Of a stretch of 48,339 nucleotides of DNA, positions 13,401 to 25,400 are shown in pieces. The position numbers and the translations under genes were made by a program. Within the stretch, counting starts at the first letter, position 1. Each line of letters starts with the position of its first letter. The notes beneath the pieces are model-generated. The model ran no database searches, was not told the DNA's origin, and was given only the letters and a program-made list of their open reading frames with translations. Origin of the DNA: Apostichopus californicus (lineage: Eukaryota; Echinodermata; Holothuroidea; Aspidochirotida; Stichopodidae); contig JAIPMN010003463.1 in NCBI GenBank assembly GCA_020650975.1, positions 1-48,339 of the forward strand, read 5' to 3'.

Positions 13401-16400
13401 TGAAAGGCACAGCATTAGGCTCTAAACAGACATATCCATTTGTCAAACATCAAATGACTAGTTGCTTTCACTTCATTTATTCAAGGAGTGTTAGCTCAGT
13501 GGATAACGCTAGTGCCTTCCAAACATAAGGTCCCGAGTTCGAGTCACTCCAAGATAAATGTATGTCGTCCAGCTACAGAGTTGTTGACAATTGACAATTC
13601 ATAATCATGGACGTTAAATATGAACCTAAGAGACTGACTTGGGTCAGCTTGCGGCTTTGATAAGCCAATGATGGCCTCTTCGCGAGTTCCTGCTTGCAGG
13701 AGAATCTAAAAATGAATACATGTTGGGCTTGATATGAAAAAAAAAAAAAAACTGTAATATATAATCATAATTTCTGCAAACACAAACTGAAGATCTGACT
13801 CACTTGATACTGGCATGTCTCCATGAATATCTCATTTCCTTTAGCAATCTTTGACTTGTTTGTCTGCAGGTTGTACGGCAGACTACTGACTTGTAAGCAC
13901 AGAACATTAGGGGCATTAACAACGCTGGGGGCATTGACGACTTGACTAGCTAAGCCACCTCGTTGGTACTGTTGAAGCTGAGGAAACCTGATGATAAACA
14001 AGAATCAACAGGATGCATGTATGACACACTCTGACACAAACTGCCTGTCTGGGAACATTGATAGAAACATATTCAATTAGCATAGACAAGATGTCATGAT
14101 TACCAAATAGAAACCCTAGTTTGCTGTAGTTCAATCTATAATTAAACATAAGTTCCTTTGAATGTAATGACTTCAATGCCCTTCGACGCAAACAAAGCAG
14201 CTGTCAACCGGTCAATAATCCCGACCATCTGGTTACATAATGCAGCAAATCAAACACATATATACACTAGTTTGGTTAATTACTTAATGAGGACATTTTG
14301 TGTTTACCGTACACAACCCTCAAACATAAAAGATATTACCTGAAAAATCATAAATAAATTAATAATAAATAAATTAGTAATAATTTATAATAAATTACCT
14401 GAATATATCCAGATGAGCCTGGTCCTGTATAAGTACAAACAGTGTCTGTGGCATGCACTGAATACTAACTAGGAAATGTTCAAACTTTGTCTGGCTAACT
14501 TTACTGTTGTCTAACTTCATCAGAAACTGTTCACAGCTCTCTCTGGAATTGGTCGTCACCAAACCAAGATCTACCAGAAGGTCTAAAGAAAAGGAACAAA
14601 TTACAAATGATCTTAGAAATAGTAACCAATCATGGGCTTGCATACTTCTCAGTAGGACAGCAAACCATTTTGTTGTATCTTAATATACAGTAAAATATAC
14701 AGAAGCAAAGTTGTTTCTAAACATACATACAATTATCTTAAAATGAAGAAATGGTAGCCATTGCAAAACCATCTTAGTAAGTTAACAAATTTGGTGTGCT
14801 TTTCCTTCCAACCGAATTGTCACTGCAATATGGACATATAAAGCTAAGAAACCTACTTGACCCAAAGAAAAATATGAACTACTCCTGCTCACAGCTTGAA
14901 CTGTAGACATTCATCAATATAATAATAATAATGATAATATTTGATTTTTTTATATAGCGCTAGACACAAGTGATAGGTCTCAAAGCACTCTACAGACGTT
15001 ATATTACCCCTGGTCAATGATTACCTGTCCCAGAGACAATCCCTCCAGTCGGCAGCAGTTATATACTGCGCCCAATGACACGTTACCTCACAGGTACCCA
15101 TTTAACCCCTGGGTGGAGAGAGGCAAGTGAGATAAAGCATCTTGCCCAAGGACATAACGTAATGAACTAGGAAGGAATCGAACCAACAATCCTTGGATCA
15201 CGAGTCCGACGCCTTAGCCAATTGGCCACCCCGCTCTCCTTCTTTATTAACCTTCTTTAAGCTTTGCATGTTTGCATCAGCCATGACAGCATACATAAAA
15301 TATTCATTGCATATCATCTTCACATTCAACACTTCATGCTGGACAAAGATAGTTGGTGTAAATGCTGTATGATTAGTCAACAAGGCAAATGGGAGGTATA
15401 TTTACCTGATGAGTAGAGTCGTTCTAGAGTCTGTTGATACAAGACATCAGATGGAGGTACAATGATGAGTAACCCTACTTGAGTGAATCTACCAAGGTCT
15501 AAACACCGGTGATCCTGGTCTGCAATAGCACAGACCTGTGAGAGTATCTTCATAGCAGTCTGTACTTGATTCTCATGTAACTTGTAACACTGCTTTTCAA
15601 CTTCTGGACAGAAAAAAAATAAAAAAGTAAAAACTTCATAGGCTGATGTCAAACACAGTGGCCAAATAGTACAATGGATACTTTGAGTGAACAGATGATA
15701 GCTCAGATTTATCAGTAAATTCTCCATACATTTATGAAAATGACAAAACCTTTGCATTCCTATGCTTTTGAAATATTGTAAACTATGTTCTTTCTTCATA
15801 AATAAACAGCCTTCTACATAATTGGCTGATCCTGAGTTGTGATTTCCTAGACAGTTATACATTTAAATGCTACAATCTTGGAGTGTTTGGAGTTTGGAGC
15901 ATGGAGTGCCAGCTCAGTGGTTAACGCCGGTGCCTTTCAATCATAAGGTCCCCGGTTCGAGTCACTCCAAGATTAATGTATGTCGTCCAGTTACAGAGTT
16001 GTTGACAATGAACAATTCATAATCATGGACATTAAATATCAATGTAAGAGACTGACTTCGGTCAGGGTTGCGGCTTTGATAAGCCAATGAGGCTTCTTCA
16101 GGAGTTCCTGCTTGCAGGAGGATCTAATATACATACATATATACAATCGGTTGTCACAATGTTTCATCATCATCAGCCCTGTTAATATGAGGGCAGCATA
16201 ACCTTTATTACCTTCACTAGATTGAATCTTCATTTTCTGTGCATAGTCCTCCTCTACTCTGTCGTGACATCTACCATTGTACGGTAGAAACACCTTGCCA
16301 TTAAGATTAGACCGGAACTCATTGAGTAAATGATCCAAATCATAACCTAAAACAAAAAACAAAAACATGAATATTATATAGAACTTATGTTTAATGGTTC

Positions 16401-19400
16401 TGTTCAGTTAGATGACGACATCATGAAGAGTGTCTTCCTGCAGCTCCCCACCCCCTCCCCCTCCCCCAAAAAACAGCAAAATGCCAGACAGCATTAGCTG
16501 AACACAAGACCACCAACGATGTTGGTTCACAGTATAAACTCTACCATAACAATAATATTCCACTTTTATATAGCGCTTTATACCAGCAATAGGTCTCAAA
16601 GCGCTTTACAGACGCTAAATTACCCCTGGTCAATGATAACCTGTCCCAGAGACAATCCCTCCAGGCGGCTGCAGTTATATACTGCGCCCAATGACAAGTT
16701 ACCTCACAGGTACCCATTTAACCCCTGGTGGAGAGAGGCAATTGAGATAAAGCATCTTGCCCAAGGACACATCGTAATGAACTAGGCAGGAATTGAACCA
16801 GCAATCCTTGGATCACGAGTCCGATGCCTTAGCCAATCATCCACCACGCTCTCCATAAGTACCATCAGTAAACCCACTCAAAAGTGAATACTTCAAACAA
16901 TGCCACTCTTCACAATTATCATTGCAAACAAAACTTTTTATTATTAAAAAAAAATTACCTGGACTGTTCCTAGTAAAATGTGAGCTCAACACATGTATCT
17001 TGCCGGTAACAACCTGAACGTTATTCTCCTTCAATGTTTCGGAGGTTGATAGGCTGGCCTCTATCAGAGCACGAGCTTGGAGAGGGCCTGTTGATCAATG
17101 GGAGCAAAATATAAATTACAATTGTTTTAAGTACTGAAATATCATAAGACTTATCAACTTGAACTGTGGACTAAAAACATCACAGTCAGAACGATCCAAT
17201 CATTCAAATTATTCAATAACAACAGTGTTTTGTTAGTATAAGCAAAGAAAAGATTTTATGCACACATTTGGAATAAGCAAAGAAATGACTAACTACAATA
17301 ATACAATTAATCTGTTAAATAAAGTGTATTAAGATCTTTGATAAAGCCAGAGATATCACAATGATTGTTAAGTTCCTATGCCAGCCAGTGAAACGTTTAT
17401 AAATGTGGACAATAGATTCTAAGATTTGAAATAAAGCATCTAATCATGAAATCGCAGAAACTGTTGCTAGCAAGAGGGTCTCACAAAGAATGAACTAAGC
17501 ACTGACCCGGTACGACCACACAGAACTCTGTTCCCCTCTGTCTGGACACGTTAATGATGAATATATAATGAGGTCGTTTATTGGCCGGTGGAAGAGTGGC
17601 CAAGAATTTGAGAGCTTCAGATAGCCCTACAGCCAGGGTATTCTGCAAAGAAGAGTGAAAAAAATATACAAAAGCAGGTTAGTCAAAGTAATGTAATACC
17701 TATATTTAAACAATGATAGCAAGACTTAACACCTGGGAATAAAGCAGAAGCCTGGAGTAAAAAAAAATCAATGAACTTTGTGGGTGATACTATACTAATG
17801 CCGAAGGTGTCAGTCTGCGGGCAGCGTGACACAGTTACAGGTGGGGTCCATGGGCCTGCCTTAGGGCCCGTGGTGGGGTCCATGGGCAACGCCCCGGTTG
17901 GGGTCCAGGGGTCGAAGCCCCCAGAAGCTCTGAGAAATAGCTCTGATAATAGTTTTGTGCCCCTGCAGGTAAGATGTGCATCGGTAATGACAAACATGAG
18001 AATGACGGATCAAATGATACAGTAATGCTATTGTTAGAAATTCATGGAAATTGAGAGGTGTAAATCTTGGAGGTAGAAAAGAAATCACGGAAATCCGTGA
18101 ATTTGCGGAAAAGCTCATGCCTGAGAAAGTTGTTAAGGTGGCTAGAATACTCTAGTTATTTTACAGTATTTACCTGAGCTAGTAAGATGGTAGCCAAGCC
18201 ACTACATGATGAGATACAGAGTTTAGCCAGGAATGGAAGTTGAGCAGGGGCCACTACAGATAATGATTGGCCATCACTGGAACTGCTAATCTTGGTATCT
18301 TGTCTGGCTCTCAATAGAGTCAGGTCAAACTCTTCACGGCTAGGAATCCTGGAACCTGAATCGAACATTGGGTTAAGTGTTACAAAATATTTGCATTGTT
18401 ACATTTTAATTTCCAATGTAAAGGTGTAAAGATGATTTTGACTTGCTTCATGAGATTACACAGCTTCAAATAGTTGAAGTACTAATAAAAACATTGAAAT
18501 AATTAAACTGCTAGATAATCATACACTGTAAGACTATGTACCTCCTATTGCCCTTCACCTCCCCCCCCCCCCAAAAAAGAAGTTGTTATAAGTATCCATT
18601 CTCAGGCATCATGAAATGTATATCTTTACATTACCGTTCATTGCTTAGACCCAAAGAAATGTACTTTGAATGAAAACTTGAGCATCTGCTCTTGGAAAGT
18701 AGTTTTGTCTACCTTCCCGTTCCTTACAAGATATTTGGAAAATGTTTCGTGGCCATTATATGCAGAGATCCAGTTTACAACCAACTGGCGTGTCTTTGAC
18801 CTCTAAAAATAACATATTGTCATCGTTATTACTACCAAGTGATTTTACATTCAAGGCAAGTAAAGGATCACAAACACATCCCTTTTTCTGTCATTTTCTT
18901 GTAGTATTTGCATTAATTTAAAGGAACATCAATGTAAGTGAAATGCTGAGTTGTTTTCAGTGTCTGTTTGACCAATGACAAGCTCAACTGAGACACAGTT
19001 CAAAGGTGGAATTGAATGCTGGTTGTCTTCTTCAAGCTGTACAGGAAGCATTGGACTACTAAACCTGTTAATGTATTCTAATAATTAATCCCCTCAGTCA
19101 GAAGTTGTACACATTAGTGGATGTCTGAACTTGAATTATTTCCACCGAGTTGAATATGATGTACAATCCTTCCGCATTTTGAATTAAGGAGAAAAGGAGA
19201 TGTAGGTAACCATACATTTCTTGTTAATATTGACAATTTTTGAAGAATGATATTCTCTCTTTTGGAGTTGTCAGTATTTCTTGTGCTTCAAATGCATCAA
19301 GTGTGGGATATAATGGATACATTATCACTTACCTAACTGCAGAAGGTATTTTATGAGGAGTAGAATGTTTGCTTCAAAGTTCAAAGACTGGTTACTGTGA

Positions 19401-22400
19401 ATATTCAAGAGGTTTGCAACGGACGCTGGTAACTGCAGCAACGGCACCATACTGTCACGAAATAATGGGCTGACGAAGACATCGACAATGTTGCCGTGAA
19501 ATACAGGAATTGCTCCCGAGCAATCCAGAATGACGACTTTAGTACCGCATGCCTCGGCTAAATTTGGTGGTACAAACGTACAATCTTGGGCACTGGAGGA
19601 CAGTGGTGGGGGGAGGAACCGAGGCAATGGAAAAACTGGTGGGGGAACCATCCTCTTGGCAGCGACAGGTGGTTCTGTAAGAAGAAACAAAAAAACATCT
19701 GTTAAACTTGCTGGAAGTATTATTCGTTACTGAGAAGACAAAATACCTCGAAGCGGTCATGTTGCAATAGAAGTATTCTTGTGGAATTTCCACACACTAT
19801 TCCCAGCTGATATTTTGAGACAACTGGAAAAGCCTTTCACACTTCTTCAAAGACCCAATAATTCTGAATGGAGAATAGTACAAAATTCTATTTTGGTTGA
19901 ATAGTAATTAGCTGACTTTTATGAAAGTTTACAGGTTTTCTCTGAAAAAAAAACCCTGGAATTTGTTTTATATTTGTTATATTTGTCAAAACAGCAAAAG
20001 TGGGTTGTTCCCCCAGATTTTGTGAATAATTGAAGCATGAATGAATCCTTTTACTGTTAACTATCTGTCATGATCAGTAACCATGCACAAAAAAAAAACA
20101 ATGTTAGAACTTAAATCCCTGTCTTCTTTGCCAGTCATATTAAACTACACTTGACTAGCCTTGCTTACCAGCAGACTTCCTAAGTGCATCCTCATCCACA
20201 CTGTGAAATCTGTGTCTTTTCTTAGGTGGCTGCTTCAAGTCGCGAGTCTCACTCGCCATGGTGCTGTGACTGTTTGGAAGAGTCTCCTCTTTCCCCTCGA
20301 CTTCCACTTTTAGTTTGAGAGAGTTTGTTCGGGTAGATGGAGCACTCTCGGAGTAAGAATGTGACCTGGATACTGGGGTCAACAAAAGACCTGCTGGGGG
20401 TGTCATGGAATGCATTGTCAAATTTGATGGAGCTGTGGAGGAACAATGATTAAAACCGGAATTAAAAATCACAGCTGGTATAAAGGTTATTCTAGGAATC
20501 AGATGATAAACCAGAAACCATTTAATCTGTTGTAGCAAAATAACCACAGTTATTACACTAATGTACAGATGTATATAGCTGTTTTGTACAATTTCAAATA
20601 TTTTCAATTGTTTAATGATCGACAAATTCATAAATCTATACGAAAATCAAGACTTTAATGATTTCTTTCAAAGTTAAAGGGACATCTAAAATTGTTACCA
20701 ATATATAAGTATCCATACTGGAAAACCTTAAAAACCATTTCTGGAGTATTTATTAAGGAAGGTGGCACCTATAAATAAACACACTAAACTATATACATGG
20801 TGAAATTCATGTGAATGAAGCAAAATGGCAGACTCCAGTGCCAGCTAGGTTAACAAGTTGATGAGAGCTTGACATGATGGATGACATGTCGTAATTTATT
20901 AAGATATTAAATGGGAAGACACCAACCTTCCCCTGTCTCTTTCTCCTCCAGATCATCTGAAGAGTTTCCATCTTCTTCTGAACTCCTTTTCAACTCTGGG
21001 AAATTGAACAAAACCAACAAATTCATTTGATTTCAAATTTTGAAAGTGACAAAGTTATATCTGTGATCTTTAGCTGATCAAACAAACAGACAACATTTAT
21101 GTTGTGATGATTCCCATATACACTAGAGAAGTCTTCACCTTCTAGTGATTTATAACAACATTAATTATTCAATTATAGGTAATAAACATTTATGTTGTGA
21201 TGATTCTCATACACACTAGGGAAGTCTTTACCTATTCATAACAACATTAATTATTCAATTATAGTTAATAAACTGAACAGTGGTTACATGCTAATACACT
21301 GTACTTTTAACTACATTCAGATATCTGGATAGTTTTACTCATAGCTCATACAAGAAATCAACAGAGGTGTACCTTTCCATGGTATGAGAGGTCCCCTGAT
21401 CCAGTGGCCTTTCTTGTTGGAGACGATGTAGTACTTTAAATGCTTTTGCTTTTTAGCCTGAGATATCACCTTCAAATTAATATGATGAGCAAATTCAGTA
21501 AAATAACGGAAACCCTTCTCTCCACACCCCACACAGTAACCACTGAAACCTATAAAAAAAATATAAATGAAATATGAAACAGGAAAATGGCACTTGGTTG
21601 CACAGTAAGTTATTACATAACATTATATACACACTGACCAAATAAGAAGGAACAGTTGATATGTATGTCAGTGACCATATAAATAGTAGAGGAGTACAGC
21701 TATGTATAGCAGAGCTGCAAGACTTGTTACATCAGGACTGAGTTATCGTTGTTACATTCTGTTATAAAATCATTCTTTAGCCTAGTGAGATGCATTTTGC
21801 ATTGACGTTGTCAAAATCTGGTGAAAACATATTTGACCATCAAAGACAAGGTTACCGTAAAACATTATTTATTACCTTGGTCAACCAACATTACAACAGT
21901 ATTGATGGTGAAAGGCTAATATTTCAAGACTTTGGAATGAAAAAAAGAAAGATTTAATTTACACAAAATTTACACAGAATTGTCTACTTTTGATAAAACA
22001 CTTTTCACCTAACACTTCAACAGGCAAACAATTGTAACCACATAGCTCTCTTATTAAGATCGAGAGCTGTCTAATATCTATATGAATATATCACATGGCC
22101 TGGTAAGAGAATGTGATGGTCATCAGAGAGTGACCAAATCAGAAGACCAAAACAGATGTTTCCTCCAAAATAAAACATATTATAGTATCAAGACATGGCA
22201 GGCTCTGTGTATATTTGTCACATACAAGTTTTTAAACGGTGTGAAGATTCGCGCACAAAGAACGTCTAATGCCGGTAATCTGACCTAGTTTCGAATGAGG
22301 TGCAACAGAAGTATTAGACACCACCATCGATCCCAGAAAATACACACACAGCATGCTACCGTCGGTAATTAAACACTAGTGTACAGTCAATACATACAGC

Positions 22401-25400
22401 TACGGTCAATACCCACAACACAGTGTTCATAGCAGCGATGGACATCTCAGGTCTAGATAAAAGATAACAAGGTATCACGTTTCATTACTGTCTGCATTTT
22501 GTAGCGACAAGAAGAAAACTTCACTTGCAAGCAACGAAAAGTTAACTTTTTCAGAGTGCAGCACGCAGTTTGGGGCGAGTTTTCAATGCCTATAAATGGA
22601 TATAGAAACAAAATATGTAATTCTGAAAGCTATTTGCTCACCTAGCAAAGCCTGGTAGTTGGAAGGATCTGGAAGATATCGCAAGTCCACGGCAGCCACC
22701 AGTAAGTTTTCTGGCAGATAAGGTGACTTTGCTCCGACTAAAGTGAAACAGTTCTGTACTTCTATGGACTTGGCACTGATCTCTGTTAACCTGATATCTG
22801 CACCAGCTTGGCAAAACCCTGGAAACAAAATAATTGGTTAGAAGCTACTTAGAATCAACAAACACACGAATGCTACTGGCAGCCAGCCGTCTGAGACTTG
22901 GAGTGTTTTTTTTGTCTCGAACTAAAAGTTTCAACCAAATGAGGTAAATTTTGAGATTGTTTCTTAACATACATGAAATCAGGGGGGGTGGCTGACAGTG
23001 ACCGGAGCCACCGGCCACCAGCAACAGAGCAAACAAGAGGGTTTCCAATAGATCTCTACTGCTCTGCACCGTTCTTGTACTGCCCGATTAGCCGACCATT
23101 CATTCCACCCCTTCCACAGTCCCACTGGAAATGGAAAAAGTTGGTGGCTACCTGTCAACTATATGTGCACATCTATGGTTGGTTTGTAGAATGAAAAATA
23201 CAAAAAAACTTGCTTACCTAGACTCAGAGCAAAACATTTCTAATAATTTAACACAGTATTAATTTAACTACACACCGACTTCCTGACAGCCTCCGACGAC
23301 TAATGGTTTCATCAAGTAACTGTGGGGTTCAGCATCTGACTTATGCTTGGCTTCAGTGCCGGTACCATCTCTGTGACCTGAAGGGGAGACCTGATTACGA
23401 TGGCGCCCTGGACTGCTGGTGACTCTTCTCTCCACCTGCCTGGGTGGTGGTGGAGGTTGTACCTGGTGTAACATGGGAGGCAAAGCATGGGGAGGATACT
23501 GACCTAAAAGAAAAGGAAAAAATAAATCAAAGAAAAAATTTGCAAATTTTTTTCTGTTTAGCTGTGCAATATACATGTACATGATATTAAATGATCTCAA
23601 TTTTCAAATATAATGCTCAAGACATTTGGTTGCAGAAATAAAAACTAATCAGTGGGATTAAGTATGATAATGTATATATTGAGGAATTATTTGTACCTGG
23701 CAGTAGAAATCTCTGAGGTAGGTAACTAGGTCCAAGAGGTGATGGTGGTAACCTTGGAGACAACATGACACCCTGCATGGATGGAGGTGCATGGACCACT
23801 GAAATGGGTGCTGCAACAGGTGGCAGTGATGAAACAAGTCTATGGGGGAGAAAACGCCAATTGAAAAAATATGTAACTGTACGATGCATTGCTACCATTG
23901 AACAAATATGGAAGACAAATATCCATCATACACAATTAATTCAGCATTTTCAGTCAACATTAACCAAAGCCGCACTATGACACTTGTCTTCAAAGGAAGT
24001 GTGCTATAAACTGGAACTGCTGGTTAAATCCTTCAGAATGGCAGATTTGGTAGCAAGAGGCATTGAACGCAAACTCGGTAGGAGGGTGCTCGGTTTAATA
24101 ATGCTATCACAGTTTATCGGCCAGGGCAGCTTAAATTTTACATTTTGAATTCAAATACTGTATAACATGATAGTCACAGAAACAATGCAACAGCGGACTC
24201 CTATCATGAGCGATTCTTGTCAAAATGTGTGACAATATTAGGCCTAACATGATATTTGAGTGCACACATATGATGGCCTATAGCACAAACTTCGCTATCT
24301 CCACACAGGAAATTAACTAACAACTAGATGCAGTTCAACATAAAACTTTGTGTTCATTGAGCACTGCAGATGCAAGAATGTTTGCTTAAAATGGGTAAGG
24401 GACTATAAGCCAATCAAATCAAAGGAAATTTGGAAAAGCACCCTTGAGTATTTTTAGCATGAAAAATCTCTGTAACAGAAAGCTTTCTATGTGCCAAATC
24501 ATTGCACCTTACCATTGATTGTTATGTTTATTTGTTTTGAAACAAACAGAGTAATTTTGTCCAGTGTGAAGCAGAACCTTGCATTCGTAATAATGCTGAT
24601 AAGAGCTTTGACTATGTCACTTGTTTTGAAAGTTTCTTTCATATTTACTTGATACAGCACTGGAAGTCACAGACATGAAAATCATGCTGTGTTTAAAGCT
24701 CCACAAAGTTACAATTTAAGGAAAATAGCAAGGAAGGATATATGTAGGAGTACAACATGGAGGGAATCAGTCATTACAGTATGTACAGTCTACACCAGGA
24801 TTTCCCTAACTTTATCCCCCCACGAACCCCCTGTGGATGTCAGAGTTGTCCACGAACCCCCAACTTTCCGAGACACGATCTGAGTCATTATTATACTATA
24901 ATACTCATAACAGTGCTTCGTAAAATATCAAGTTCATAATGTAATATTGTAATGAAAAAAAACAAGAGATGAACAGATATTAATTTGGAAACTTCAAGAT
25001 CAGATCAGCTCTTTATCTTCACGACGTACTGTCATGCGTACACCAACTTCACCAAAGTCATGCGGCCTGTATCTGTTTCATAATTCAGTTATTTATCACA
25101 TGCACGGTACTACTATGGCAACATATGCGTATGGAACGCGAAAAGAGTTTGTCGATAAGTACGACTTATGATATCAGATTTTAGTTCAACAAAAAGTACT
25201 CTAGTTTGACTTTCAGAAACGTCTCACGAACCCCCTGGGATGGACTCACGCACCCCCTGGGGGTTGATGCACCCCAGTTAGGGAACCCCCTGATCTACAC
25301 TGTACCTTGGTGACATCACTGGGGGAACATTTTCCACCACCATTGGATGGTGGGTTGGCTCATTATTCTCCTTGTCAGCTTTCCCCTTTGGACTTTGAGA

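Noticed and set aside
13485..13560. Genuine tRNA gene on the plus strand
   Set aside because: Same reasoning: two copies with an identical non-tRNA body, so SINE family 2.
17683..18118. Overlapping ORFs on both strands (e.g. 84-104 residues)
   Set aside because: They lie within a GC-rich repeat in GREB1 intron 10 and lack splice or domain support.
18640..18810. Possible extra GREB1 exon in intron 9
   Set aside because: Exon 9 and exon 10 already join in phase and match the vertebrate order, and no open conserved peptide is found here.
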